64,000 nt of DNA from Algoriphagus ratkowskyi (GCF_002150505.1 NZ_MSSV01000008.1:62001-126000), one strand, 5' to 3'; counted from the stretch's first letter, positions 26,573 to 36,117 are shown. Translations and numbers: made by a program. Notes: generated by a model from the sequence alone, not told the origin.

Positions 26573-28996
26573 ATGAGAACAATTTTATCCACTGTGTTTT
26601 TCAGTTTGATCATTTTCATTTCTGAAACAGGCTTTGCCCAAACAGGGAAGGTTTCAGGAACATTAAGTTTTGAGGACGGCACGCCAGTATCTTACGCGTC
26701 CGTTTTTATTCAAACTTTAAAAAAACATACACTTTCAGATGATAGAGGAAGATATGAGCTTACAGCCATTCCTTTTGGACATCATACGGTCGAAGTGAGC
26801 AGTATTGAAATTCAGCAGTTAGATTTTAAAATTCATCTTAACCAGTCCAATTTAAAATTATCAACTACAGTCCAGCATGCTGACCATAGTGAACTATCTG
26901 AAGTTCTAATTAAAGGAGAATCTTACAAAAGCGAGATTGAAACAACAGGTTTTGCAGTTAATGTAATTGAAACAAAGAAAGCTTCTCTTCAATCTTTGCA
27001 AACCAATGATCTCCTAAATAGATCTGTAGGAGTTAAAGTTCGACAAAATGGAGGTTTAGGATCACAAGTCTCTTATAATCTAAATGGAATGTCAGGAAAT
27101 TCCGTGAAGATTTTTGTCGACGGAGTACCTATCTCTACTTATGGTTCATCATTTAGTCTCAATAGTATTCCGCCTGCATTAATAGAACGAATCGAGATAT
27201 ACAAGGGCGTAATACCCGCGCATTTGGCTGATGATGCATTGGGTGGGGCCATCAATGTGGTGCTGAAAAAGGGCGCCATGAACAATCTGACTACTTCTAT
27301 ATCTTATGGATCTTTCAATACGCAACAGGCAAATATTAGTGGATCCTATCGAAATTCTAATTCTGGTTTTACGGTAAAAAGTTCAGCGTTTTACAATTAC
27401 TCGGACAACGATTATGAGATTTGGGGCAAATTTGTGCGAAATATTCTTCCAAACGGTCGCTATGAATATGTGAGAGCGAAGCGATTCAATGATGCTTATA
27501 AATCCGTAGGAGCTTCTATTCAGGTTGGTTTCACTGATGTGAAATGGGCTGATCAATTTTATGTGGGATACAATGTGTCGGATGATTACAACGAAATCCA
27601 GCACGGAACCTACATGACGATTCCATACAAAGGTCGTTTTACGGAGTCTCAAGCTAATGTCTTGAGTTTAAGCTACGCAAAACAGAACTTTCTTACTCAA
27701 GGACTTGAAGTGACCTTCAATGGGATGGTTTCTGACCGAAATGAAGTTGTTAATGATACCGTTCGGTGGAATTATGACTGGTTTGGTAAGCAAAGCATTG
27801 GACTTAATGGAGACCCTATTTTGAGACCTAATGGTGCTCAGCAGGGTGCGCCAACTATCAATCATATTAATAGAAACATTGCTACGTATAGAGTAGGCGT
27901 TACCTATGATTTTTCTGAGAAGCACCGTGTGGTATTTAGCCATATGTATTATATGATCGATAGAACTCAGCGTGATGATATGAAAACTGCTGCCGAAAGG
28001 GAATTTATAGGTACTCGGGATTTAGAGAAAAATATATCGGCTTTGGCTTATGAAGTGACTCTTTTTGATTCAAAGTTTAAATCAAATCTTTTTGGAAAAT
28101 ATTACCAGCAGAAGATCGATCGAATGGATCCAATTCTGACAAAGGTAAATGGGGAGCAAGTAAAAAGTGAGGATCGTGTATCAAGTAGTACTTATACCTC
28201 AGGATATGGAATTGCCACATCTTATGAGTTAAATCAAAATCTCATTCTTCTGGCCTCTGCAGAAAAAGCGGTTAGAATGCCTTCCGAAAATGAAATTTTT
28301 GGAAGCCCAGGAGAGAATATCATAGAGAACCTAGCGATCAGACCAGAACTCAGCAACAACCTAAATGTAGGCTTAAGAGGTGGGCCTTATCAGCTGAATA
28401 CTGAAAGTAAACTAACCGTGTATGCATCAGGTTTTTTACGAGATACTAAGGATAAAATTGTGCGAAAAATCAACCCAAGGTTGAACGACGCAGTGCAGAC
28501 AGATCCATTTGAGAATTTAGGGAAGACAAAGTCTATAGGTTTTGAAGGAGAAATCAATTATTCCTGGAAAGATAACCTGAGTGTATTACTCAATTTCTCC
28601 AAGTTTAATTCCGTATTCAACATGCAATACGATCCTAATGGAAAAGAATATTCATACTATAATCAGAAACTTCCTAACGAGCCATTTTTCACTATCAATT
28701 CTACCGTTCAGTATGGGTTTAAAAATGTGTTGCAAAAACAATCCGCTCTAAATCTCTACTACAGTGTTGGATTTGTAGATCAGTTTTATACCACTTGGTT
28801 AGAGATTGAAGATTTCAGAACCCCTAGACAGTTCATTCAAGACATAGGTCTCAATTACATTTTCCCAAGTGAGAAATTAGTGATAAGTGCTGACTTAAGA
28901 AATATTTTCAACCATCAGTCATACGATAATTTTGCAGTGCAAAAACCCGGAAGAGGCTTTTATTTAAAAGTAAACTATACAATCAACAAATTTTAA
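26573..28996 (+). CDS. TonB-dependent receptor, probably for a metal chelate
   Basis: About 807 residues from the ATG at 26573, which directly starts a signal peptide (MRTILSTVFFSL ... GFAQ); a longer frame opened by TTG at 26546 is less likely. After the signal come a CarboxypepD_reg-like domain (GKVSGTLSFEDGTPVSYASV), the plug (about 110-220, with RIEIYKGVIPAHLADDALGG) and a barrel ending YTINKF. The next gene, 34 bases on, is a DUF4374 lipoprotein. That pair and the promoter suggest siderophore or heme uptake. The ligand is not identifiable. Confidence 0.9.
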   Translation: MRTILSTVFFSLIIFISETGFAQTGKVSGTLSFEDGTPVSYASVFIQTLKKHTLSDDRGRYELTAIPFGHHTVEVSSIEIQQLDFKIHLNQSNLKLSTTVQHADHSELSEVLIKGESYKSEIETTGFAVNVIETKKASLQSLQTNDLLNRSVGVKVRQNGGLGSQVSYNLNGMSGNSVKIFVDGVPISTYGSSFSLNSIPPALIERIEIYKGVIPAHLADDALGGAINVVLKKGAMNNLTTSISYGSFNTQQANISGSYRNSNSGFTVKSSAFYNYSDNDYEIWGKFVRNILPNGRYEYVRAKRFNDAYKSVGASIQVGFTDVKWADQFYVGYNVSDDYNEIQHGTYMTIPYKGRFTESQANVLSLSYAKQNFLTQGLEVTFNGMVSDRNEVVNDTVRWNYDWFGKQSIGLNGDPILRPNGAQQGAPTINHINRNIATYRVGVTYDFSEKHRVVFSHMYYMIDRTQRDDMKTAAEREFIGTRDLEKNISALAYEVTLFDSKFKSNLFGKYYQQKIDRMDPILTKVNGEQVKSEDRVSSSTYTSGYGIATSYELNQNLILLASAEKAVRMPSENEIFGSPGENIIENLAIRPELSNNLNVGLRGGPYQLNTESKLTVYASGFLRDTKDKIVRKINPRLNDAVQTDPFENLGKTKSIGFEGEINYSWKDNLSVLLNFSKFNSVFNMQYDPNGKEYSYYNQKLPNEPFFTINSTVQYGFKNVLQKQSALNLYYSVGFVDQFYTTWLEIEDFRTPRQFIQDIGLNYIFPSEKLVISADLRNIFNHQSYDNFAVQKPGRGFYLKVNYTINKF

Positions 28997-29030
28997 CCAA
29001 CCTATATAATTTAATTAACCTACGTAAACT

Positions 29031-30365
29031 ATGAAAAAGGAAATATTAAACTTTTTAACAATTGGCGCATTGCTAGGAACAGTTGTTCTCAGCAGCTGTA
29101 GCGATGATAATGGAGGCGATCCAATCACCGATCCTGAAGAACAGGAAGACCGATTTATCACAGTGGCTGGAGCTTTAATGGGGGATAACCCAGGCGATGG
29201 AAACGGTGGAACTATGGTGTATTCTGTGACTAAAGAAGAAGCTCAAAATCCAGATACGCAGATCAGTGTTTACACCGAAGGATTTGGTGTGAAATCTAAC
29301 AGAACTGCACATCTTCAATCTTCTGAAGATGGATCTGTCCTGTTCAATATCGCATACACAGGCGATAATGGTGGTGAATTCTCCAGATATACTGTGAACG
29401 GCGGTGGATCTTTTGCACAGTCGGATGTATCGGTGAATATCTCACAGTATGCAGGAACTTCTCCTCGTTGGTTGAAGCTATATGATGGTGATAAGACTGG
29501 AGTTGCACTTAACGTGGCAAACATTAAAGCTAATAATGCTCCAGCTGGATCAACTCCAAACGCATCATTTGCTTACTACAGAGGAGTTGCAACGGTATTG
29601 GCTCTGGATCTACAGGAGTCATTGATAAAAAGCTACCAGCAATATGAAATTCCACTTACCAATGAGGAAGAAGCAGCAGGTCATACCATTTTTAGATTAG
29701 ACGGATCAGTTTTGAATAAAGCAGAAGATAAATTGATTATCGGAACTTGGATGAGAAAATATAATACGGTAACAGGTGAAACAGAAGGCGACTATGATAG
29801 ATTAGGTACTAAATCAGTAGTAGTAGATTATCCTTCTTTTGCTAATCCTACAGTGATTACTTCGACTGTTTCACATGGTGATAATAGTGGATATAGAAGT
29901 CACTACAGCTACCTGGGCGATGATGGAAATATCTATCAGGCCACAGAAAGGGATCCTGCAGGTTCTCATATTCTGAAAATCAATCAGAGCAATGAGTATG
30001 ACAACTCGTATGTATTCAGTTTGAATCAGGCTCTTGGTTTAACCGGCGTCACTATCGAAGCTTGGCAGTATGCACAGGGAGGTAAAGCTTTTGCACTTAT
30101 CTCTCATGACGCTGCAGTAAATGGTTTTATAGTTTGGATGGATTTGAATGCAAAAACAGCTTCAATAGTAGATATTCCTTACGATGTCGATCTAGAGTTC
30201 AATCAGTATCAAGGATTCGTAGTTGATGGGAAAAACGTATACATCGCTGTGACACCTGTAGGTAAAAATGGAAACATCTATATAATGGATAGCAACACTG
30301 GAGTCGCTACAAAAGGAGCTACTCTCGTAAATCAGCCAGGAAATCACTACATCGGAATTTTCTAA
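29031..30365 (+). CDS. DUF4374 lipoprotein
   Basis: 444 residues with a lipoprotein signal (LLGTVVLSSC, lipidated Cys23) followed by an acidic, Gly/Asn-rich linker. The rest is beta-rich, propeller-like sequence matching DUF4374, a family encoded beside TonB receptors in Bacteroidota iron-uptake loci. It probably sits on the outer membrane as the surface partner of the receptor. It ends in an intrinsic terminator. No PepSY gene, a frequent third member, follows. Confidence 0.85.
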   Translation: MKKEILNFLTIGALLGTVVLSSCSDDNGGDPITDPEEQEDRFITVAGALMGDNPGDGNGGTMVYSVTKEEAQNPDTQISVYTEGFGVKSNRTAHLQSSEDGSVLFNIAYTGDNGGEFSRYTVNGGGSFAQSDVSVNISQYAGTSPRWLKLYDGDKTGVALNVANIKANNAPAGSTPNASFAYYRGVATVLALDLQESLIKSYQQYEIPLTNEEEAAGHTIFRLDGSVLNKAEDKLIIGTWMRKYNTVTGETEGDYDRLGTKSVVVDYPSFANPTVITSTVSHGDNSGYRSHYSYLGDDGNIYQATERDPAGSHILKINQSNEYDNSYVFSLNQALGLTGVTIEAWQYAQGGKAFALISHDAAVNGFIVWMDLNAKTASIVDIPYDVDLEFNQYQGFVVDGKNVYIAVTPVGKNGNIYIMDSNTGVATKGATLVNQPGNHYIGIF

Positions 30366-30432
30366 ATTCGTGATTATGCTTAGAATTCTTGATCATTTAT
30401 AGGAACGAAATTTTGACAGAATTCTACAAAAG

Positions 30433-30482
30433 AAAAATCCCGGAGAAGAAGCTAACAAGCTTACTTTCCGGGATTTTTTTTT
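30433..30482 (+). terminator. Terminator after the receptor/DUF4374 operon
   Basis: AAAAATCCCGGA and TCCGGGATTTTT form a 12-bp stem followed by T residues. With A-run and T-run on both sides it may also stop the minus-strand SMP-30 operon, which ends at 30512. Confidence 0.9.
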
Positions 30483-30511
30483 AATCAACGAGTTAAGTTT
30501 CAGTTCTTAGT

Positions 30512-31426
30512 TTACCAAACACCTCTATTTTTCATTTGTAAGGTATAGACTGCATCCATTGCGGTTATAAAAAGTGTTTTTCTATCTAAGGCGCCAAACA
30601 CCACGTTTGCTGTCCATTTTGCTGGCACAGGGATATGTGCGATTTGATCTCCATTACGATTGAAAACAGTGACTCCATCGCCTGTTAGGTAGACATTTCC
30701 TCTATCGTCTATGGTCATTCCATCTGATCCCAATTCACAAAATAATGTCTTGTTGATCAAATATCCATCTTCTCTCATTTCATATTTGTAGGTTTTTTTT
30801 GCCCCTATATCAGATACATAAAGAAATTTACCATCAGGAGTACCGACTATCCCATTAGGCTGAGTAAGGTCTTCTGCTACTGTAAACAACTCCGTCTTGT
30901 CAGCAGACAGAAAGTAAACATTCTGTCCCGCTTGCTCAGATTCTTTTTCGCGATCTTCCCAATAAGGTCTTACATAAAGTGGGTCAGTAAAATAAATCCC
31001 ACCTTTAGGACGCACCCAAAGGTCATTTGGTCCATTTAGTTTTTTGCCTTTGAAAGCTTTGATCCAGATTGTATGGTTACCATCTGTATCAAATGCCCAA
31101 AGTTCGTTTTTATTGTCTGCAGCAGCTACTAATGTACCGTCAAGCATAAAGTACATGCCGTTTGAACGTCCTGCATCTTCTTTGAAAACGCTCACCTCAT
31201 TGGATATAGCGTTCCATTTATGGATGCGATTATTTGGCTGATCAGTAAAGAATACATCTCCAAAGCGATTTACTGCAGGGCCTTCAGTAAATTCAAAGCC
31301 ATCTTGGACTTTCACCAATTCAGCATTCTTAGCAACAATACCTCTTTTGTCTTCTATTTCTTGAGAAAAAGCTTGTGAGCATACTAGTAGCGCAGCCATT
31401 ACAAGTGTTAATTTACTAGGATTCAT
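30512..31426 (-). CDS. SMP-30/gluconolactonase-like secreted protein
   Basis: 304 residues with a signal peptide (1-21, SQAFSQ). Six-bladed propeller of the SMP-30/gluconolactonase/LRE type: FTEGPAVNRFGDVFFTDQPNNRI near 46, LNGPNDLWVRPKGGIYFTDP near 131, QPNGIVGTPDGKFLYVSD near 190, and DGMTIDDRGNVYLT. The metal-binding Glu, Asn and Asp positions are present. It probably hydrolyses a sugar lactone in the periplasm. It follows a PD40-like secreted protein gene by 7 bases. Confidence 0.88.
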   Translation of the reverse strand: MNPSKLTLVMAALLVCSQAFSQEIEDKRGIVAKNAELVKVQDGFEFTEGPAVNRFGDVFFTDQPNNRIHKWNAISNEVSVFKEDAGRSNGMYFMLDGTLVAAADNKNELWAFDTDGNHTIWIKAFKGKKLNGPNDLWVRPKGGIYFTDPLYVRPYWEDREKESEQAGQNVYFLSADKTELFTVAEDLTQPNGIVGTPDGKFLYVSDIGAKKTYKYEMREDGYLINKTLFCELGSDGMTIDDRGNVYLTGDGVTVFNRNGDQIAHIPVPAKWTANVVFGALDRKTLFITAMDAVYTLQMKNRGVW

Positions 31427-31433
31427 AGTGTTA

Positions 31434-32312
31434 TTATTTTCTGTTCATTGTGACCACGAGCACATTTAGATCTGCGCTATAGGCCATTCGGGTAATATTT
31501 TCATGGGTGCCGGAGCTGATCTCACCAAGTGATTTCCATTCCGAACTGTTATATTTTCTGATAAAAATTTCATTTCCTGAAGCCATCATAAGATGATTTT
31601 TGTCTAACCAAATGAAATCTTTTGATCCTAAAACGCCGGCAAGATATACTTCTCTATTTCCATTTTCTATATCATAGCTCTTAATAATGCCAGCTTTTCC
31701 ATTTACAGGTTGCGAAATATAGGTGATTTCAGATGTGTTAGGGCGTTTTTTTACGGTACGATCTATCATAGAATCAATTTCTATAAGATCATTCCTTCCT
31801 CTTGCATAAATTAATTTAGTGGGCTCACCGAGGATAAACATCGCCGCTTTATTGTCATACCAATCGTAATATCCAACGGGCTCTATGTCGTCATATAGCA
31901 GCTCAGCAGGTTCAAAACTGGTAGGGTAAAGCCATATTCGCTGCTTCTTGTCTTCTTCCATAACTAAGGCTGCGATATACATACCACAATCAGTAATGCT
32001 AGGCGAAAACTCATTTCGATCTGAAGTCTTAGAAAAATTGGTAAATTTGTCAGACTCGAAATTATAGACTATAATATCGTGATTTCCATTTTCATCGGCA
32101 GCAGAAAATGCTAATTGATATTCATTAATGAAATTAGGTTGGTTATCGTATTGTGGCCTATCCGTAAGGGTTCTCGCGCTTTCGGTCAAAAGTTCTAATT
32201 TCCCCCCTTTACCTTTGGTGTTGATCACCCAAAGATCAGTTGCCGTTTGGGCAAATATTGAAGGGACACCTAATAAAAACGTTACTAACGTCAAGCAAAT
32301 ACTCTTTTTCAT
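31434..32312 (-). CDS. Secreted PD40/TolB-like beta-propeller protein, unknown function
   Basis: 292 residues with a signal peptide (1-21, GVPSIFAQ). The mature part has repeated TolB/PD40-type strands (YDNQPNFINEYQLAFSA, SDRNEFSPSITDCGMYIAAL, DFIWLDKNHLMMAS), suggesting a six-bladed propeller. No catalytic residues are recognised. It is first gene of the two-gene unit with the SMP-30-like protein. It may bind a ligand or a cell-wall partner. Confidence 0.7.
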   Translation of the reverse strand: MKKSICLTLVTFLLGVPSIFAQTATDLWVINTKGKGGKLELLTESARTLTDRPQYDNQPNFINEYQLAFSAADENGNHDIIVYNFESDKFTNFSKTSDRNEFSPSITDCGMYIAALVMEEDKKQRIWLYPTSFEPAELLYDDIEPVGYYDWYDNKAAMFILGEPTKLIYARGRNDLIEIDSMIDRTVKKRPNTSEITYISQPVNGKAGIIKSYDIENGNREVYLAGVLGSKDFIWLDKNHLMMASGNEIFIRKYNSSEWKSLGEISSGTHENITRMAYSADLNVLVVTMNRK

Positions 32313-32363
32313 TTGTTTGTTGAAAATGTTCCAACCAAATTACAAAATCAAGGTTAGAATGAT

Positions 32364-33443
32364 GTGAGCAAAATAAAACTATACCAGAATGATGAATTTG
32401 ACCTGTTGCGTCAGATACAAGATCCACTTGCAGATCAATTAGTTAGCCAATTAATAAAAAATCCTGATTTAATTACCCAAATAAATTCTTGGATCGAAAT
32501 ACCTGCTGAAATTGAAAAATCTTATCCTCGGGAGTTTAAAGATTTTTTCGAATTCTACCTTAATCAGACTGATATTCCAGAGGAAATTCTAGTAAAAGGG
32601 CAAAAAATATTTGATCAAAAAGGTGACCTCTACCTCGCAATGCTTGGATTTTATTCACTTCCTTACGCCTACGCTTTTGGCGATGGAGCAGAAGTGCTTG
32701 TTAGGTCTAAGAGAATACTTAGCGACATCGGACGCAGACTTGGTGAAACAAGCAGTTTTATTATGGATATTTTTGAACCAGGAGCATTCATTACTAAAAA
32801 GAAAGCTTTACTAACCTGTGCAAAGGTTAGGCTCATTCACTCATTTAGCAGATACTTTATCGAGCACTACGCCAAGGATTGGAGTACTAGTTTCGGCAAA
32901 CCCATTAATCAAGAAGACCTTATTGGGACGAATCTATCTTTTAGTCTAATTGTAATCCGCGGGTGGAAGAAAATGGGGTTTAATGTAAAATCAGAAGATG
33001 TCGATACAATCATGCGCTACTGGAAATGGGTAGGAAAAATGATGGGGATTGAGGAAGTATATTGGCCAGAGAATTCCAAAGAAGCATTTCAATTAGAGAA
33101 ACATATTCGTAATCGTCATTTAAAACGATCAGATGCAGGGCATCAATTAATACAAGCACTTATCAGCTATTATAAAGCCACGATTCCTGATGCATTAATT
33201 TCAACTCAAGTAGAACCCATTTTAAATTTTTTTCTGGGTAAAGAAGCTTCAAAAGTATTGGGAATTAAATCATCCTTACCTGTTAGTGGAGAACTTCTTG
33301 GATTGGTATTCAAATTTTCTGGCTGGAAAACTTACGGAGCCCAAAAAGGTTATTCAAATTTTGCTCGACAATTTATATCTAATCAACTTGCGCTTTATGG
33401 TGAAAGATTAGAAATCAAATTGCCTGAATTAAAACGTTCATAA
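32364..33443 (+). CDS. MpaB/DUF2236 family oxygenase-like protein
   Basis: 359 residues from a GTG start; AGG lies about 12 bases before it and no in-frame ATG fits better. The sequence follows the mycophenolic-acid-B/latex-clearing-protein (DUF2236) family: FYSLPYAYAFGDGAEVLVRSKR, RLGETSSFIMDIF, KVRLIHSFSRYFI (heme-coordination region in the family) and HLKRSDAGHQLIQ. No signal peptide is seen. Family members bind b-type heme and cleave alkenes; the substrate here is unknown. It diverges from the PD40 gene with only 51 bases between. Confidence 0.8.
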   Translation: MSKIKLYQNDEFDLLRQIQDPLADQLVSQLIKNPDLITQINSWIEIPAEIEKSYPREFKDFFEFYLNQTDIPEEILVKGQKIFDQKGDLYLAMLGFYSLPYAYAFGDGAEVLVRSKRILSDIGRRLGETSSFIMDIFEPGAFITKKKALLTCAKVRLIHSFSRYFIEHYAKDWSTSFGKPINQEDLIGTNLSFSLIVIRGWKKMGFNVKSEDVDTIMRYWKWVGKMMGIEEVYWPENSKEAFQLEKHIRNRHLKRSDAGHQLIQALISYYKATIPDALISTQVEPILNFFLGKEASKVLGIKSSLPVSGELLGLVFKFSGWKTYGAQKGYSNFARQFISNQLALYGERLEIKLPELKRS

Positions 33444-33551
33444 TCGTACACAATGTTGTTCGTTTCCTTTGCATAAATATTGTTCAATCATCGATACTCG
33501 TCGTTTTGGGATGTTTTTGGTGTATGGCATCTTTTTCGTACTAATCCCAGC

Positions 33552-33857
33552 ATGAAGGTAGTTAGCCGATGGATATCAAACTTGCCGCTTGAGCTGATCT
33601 TTTGGATCGGAAGTTTAGTAGCAGTGGTTCTATTGGATTCTCAAGGTGGCACTCATTTAAGTCTTTGTCCACTGAGTCAATTGGGATTCGAATGGTGTCC
33701 TGGATGTGGACTTGGAAGGTCTATGAGTCTTCTTGTACGCGGAGATTTTCAAGCTTCCTGGGACATGCATCCATTGGCTTCTCTAGCCTACGTAGTTATT
33801 ATCTATAGAATTTGGCAATTATTAAGAAACTTAAAAACAACACATAATTATGGCTAA
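33552..33857 (+). CDS. DUF2752 membrane protein
   Basis: 101 residues from the ATG at 33552; a longer frame opened by TTG at 33480 adds 24 residues without a hydrophobic or family match. Two transmembrane helices flank the DUF2752 signature LCPLSQLGFEWCPGCGLGRS. It overlaps the following TM2 gene by 8 bases. The pair is common in Bacteroidota, function unknown. Confidence 0.8.
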   Translation: MKVVSRWISNLPLELIFWIGSLVAVVLLDSQGGTHLSLCPLSQLGFEWCPGCGLGRSMSLLVRGDFQASWDMHPLASLAYVVIIYRIWQLLRNLKTTHNYG

Positions 33858-34230
33858 TGTATTAAGACATCTTCCTGAATTAGAAGGAATGGAACTGGGT
33901 TATATCCAGGGTTTGATGAAAAGCATGGATGAGGATCAAGCTTCTCTTTTTGCACAAGTTTACCGTGCAAGAAGAAAGGACTCTCAGATGATTTTGATTT
34001 TAACCCTGCTAGGATTCTTTGGATTTGCAGGACTACACAGATTTATCCTCGGTCAAATTGGGCTTGGTATCCTATATATCTTAACTCTTGGTCTTTGCTT
34101 CATTGGAACAATAGTCGATTTGGTGAACTATAAGAGCTTAGCCTATGAGTACAACATTAAGGTGGCTCACGAGACCATGAATTTGCTGAATGCTAATTAC
34201 CCTGGTGAAGTGACCAATACTTCGCATTAA
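33850..34230 (+). CDS. TM2 domain membrane protein
   Basis: 126 residues. The C-terminal half has the TM2 pattern of two helices joined by a short turn: LTLLGFFGFAGLHRFILGQIG followed by GILYILTLGLCFIGTIVDL. The N-terminal half is a soluble helical segment with acidic residues. It is translationally coupled to the DUF2752 gene (8-base overlap). Role unknown. Confidence 0.85.
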   Translation: MANVLRHLPELEGMELGYIQGLMKSMDEDQASLFAQVYRARRKDSQMILILTLLGFFGFAGLHRFILGQIGLGILYILTLGLCFIGTIVDLVNYKSLAYEYNIKVAHETMNLLNANYPGEVTNTSH

Positions 34231-34250
34231 TTTAAAACTTAACGAGTACC

Positions 34251-34285
34251 AAAGCCGGAGGAAACTTCGGCTTTTATTATTTCAT
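34251..34285 (+). terminator. Terminator after the DUF2752/TM2 pair
   Basis: AAAGCCGGAG and CTTCGGCTTT form a stem with a short GAAA-type loop, followed by TTATTATTT. Confidence 0.75.
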
Positions 34286-34422
34286 TCTTTTTGGTTTCTA
34301 AAATCTCAAAGATTTTGTCTTTTAGCGTAGCATAAAAATCTTGTCCTTTCTCTATGCTGTTCAAGATTGATAATCTTGAACTCGTATCAATTGATTTTTA
34401 ATCATCGACTAGGTCCTTGCAT

Positions 34423-35274
34423 CTATTCTATATTCACCACCGGTTCCTTTTGCAAATAACCCAAGGATTGTAAAAAATCATCTGCTGCTTGAACTGTCTT
34501 TTGGTAATATTCAAAATTTGGGTAGTTGAAGAAACCGTGGGGCTGATTTTCATAGAGGATCAAGTCACATCTACTTCCCACTTTTTCCATGACCATCTGA
34601 TAATATTGTGCAGTAACCACAGGCACGAGATTGTCTTTTGTGCCAAGTAAAAACAGGGTAGGAGGAGCCCCCGCTTTTATATTGTGCAAAGGAGAAAAAT
34701 CATTAAACTCATCGCCAATTCTTTCGTAACCGTATCCGCCCGGCCCATTGTCTATAACTGGATTGAAAAGCACGAGTGCATTTGGGACAGGGCTGATATC
34801 CTGATCGTCAGTGTTTTCATTATAGCCATCTATCAGAGCAGTAGCAGCTGCTAAATGTGCACCTGCTGAACCTCCTGTAGCAATGATTTTATTCGGATCT
34901 ATATAGAAATTTTCCGCATGAGTTCTCAAGTATCTTATCGCAGATTTGGCATCTTTCACAGATTCAAAAGGAGAGGTTTTATGCTGAATTTTGGTTCTGT
35001 AGTCCACCAGAAAGCAAACCAAGCCTCTCTTGGTAAAGTAATTAGCTTGATGCTCAAACTGTGCTCTAGAGCCCGAATTCCATCCTCCGCCAAAAAAGAA
35101 TACCAAGGCTGGATATTCTTCCGCAGGGTTCATTTTTTCTGGATATCTGACTTCCATGAAAAGCTGAGTGGTGTCAACAGTTTTATAAATAAACACCTCC
35201 TGAGCAAGCGAACTAGTGGTCGAGAACTGGAGGAGGAAGACACTAGCGAATAAAAGGAAGATAAATTTTGTCAT
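34423..35274 (-). CDS. Secreted alpha/beta hydrolase (BD-FAE/esterase-like)
   Basis: 283 residues with a signal peptide (1-25, SSLAQ). Oxyanion-hole motif FFGGGWNSG (60-68), nucleophile elbow GGSAG with Ser136, acid Asp in LLGTKDNLVP and the final His in NQPHGFFNYP. This is the carboxylesterase/feruloyl-esterase-like (BD-FAE) type. It probably acts in the periplasm on an acylated carbohydrate or a xenobiotic ester. Monocistronic; no CAZyme neighbours to suggest a substrate. Confidence 0.87.
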   Translation of the reverse strand: MTKFIFLLFASVFLLQFSTTSSLAQEVFIYKTVDTTQLFMEVRYPEKMNPAEEYPALVFFFGGGWNSGSRAQFEHQANYFTKRGLVCFLVDYRTKIQHKTSPFESVKDAKSAIRYLRTHAENFYIDPNKIIATGGSAGAHLAAATALIDGYNENTDDQDISPVPNALVLFNPVIDNGPGGYGYERIGDEFNDFSPLHNIKAGAPPTLFLLGTKDNLVPVVTAQYYQMVMEKVGSRCDLILYENQPHGFFNYPNFEYYQKTVQAADDFLQSLGYLQKEPVVNIE

Positions 35275-35406
35275 GGTAAATACAACTGTATGATGAAAGC
35301 TAAGTTAATAAAAACATAGGTAGATAGGTTAGTTTGTGGAAGCAGTAATGGACATTTGCAGCGAGTCTTCAACCGTCCTCATGGAATTTGTCCATTGATT
35401 ATTTAT

Positions 35407-36117
35407 TCACCAATCCTCTTCCTCATTTCTCTCGTGCAAACTTGCTCCCTCAATATCATCAAAAATACTTTCGCCTGCCTCTGAAACCAACAAATGAATT
35501 CCGTTCAATTTCTTGTGTATTGTCTGTAGCGTCTCAAAGTCAGGTTGCTGCACATGGAAAGGAATGCTGATCAGGTTATCCTGTTTCTTAGAAAATGGAG
35601 GGGGAGTCTCACTTGCAAAAAAGTAAGGGAATAGCGTCATCCCACAGCTGATTCCCCATGTGGTGATAGGGAAATCAGAATCATACCGCTGCAGTCGTTC
35701 ATTGATTTCCTCAAAAAACTGTTCACTCTCTCCCAGCCTTAATCGAGAACCAGCTCTGGATTTTCCTTTGGTCTTAAGGTATTTGATTTGACTTTTCCCC
35801 TGTTTCTGTCTCACCATATAAGCTCTGAAAACCTTATGATCCAGCATAACTCCATTATGAAAATAACCTGTGACTGCGATACCTGCTCGGATCATTACCA
35901 AAGCCAGATGAAAATCGTCTTTTATTGTTAGCTCGCCTTTCTCATCGGGAGCCACATTCCAAGGTATTGACACTCGCGCAGTCCAAGTTTCAGTGTTTGA
36001 AATTACCCATTGATGTTTTGTCTTATCGTACGTCCCTTCCAAGCCTTGCTTTTCAGCGATCTGAAGTATTGCCTGATACTTTTCGAGAGAAATTAACTTT
36101 GGGTTACCAGAAATCAT
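35407..36117 (-). CDS. Bacterial VLRF1-type release factor-like protein
   Basis: 236 residues. The core GYFHNGVMLDHKVFRAYMV (84-102), then RQKQGKSQ (103-110) and SRAGSRLRLGE (120-130), follows the eukaryotic Vms1/ANKZF1 pattern in which an HK.F..Y.VR segment precedes K.QGGSQ and SAGA.LRR. The family includes bacteroidetes members (bVLRF1). In Vms1 the Gln of this loop releases nascent chains from peptidyl-tRNA on stalled 60S subunits. Gln106 and Gln110 are both kept here. Unlike ANKZF1 there is no ankyrin or zinc-finger part. It is divergent from the HEAT-like gene 48 bases away. I infer a role in ribosome rescue. Confidence 0.75.
   Translation of the reverse strand: MISGNPKLISLEKYQAILQIAEKQGLEGTYDKTKHQWVISNTETWTARVSIPWNVAPDEKGELTIKDDFHLALVMIRAGIAVTGYFHNGVMLDHKVFRAYMVRQKQGKSQIKYLKTKGKSRAGSRLRLGESEQFFEEINERLQRYDSDFPITTWGISCGMTLFPYFFASETPPPFSKKQDNLISIPFHVQQPDFETLQTIHKKLNGIHLLVSEAGESIFDDIEGASLHERNEEEDW

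Noticed and set aside
35347..35396. AATGGACA/TGTCCATT inverted repeat after the VLRF1 gene
   Set aside because: The 34-base spacer and lack of a T-run argue against a terminator; the arms are short enough to be chance.
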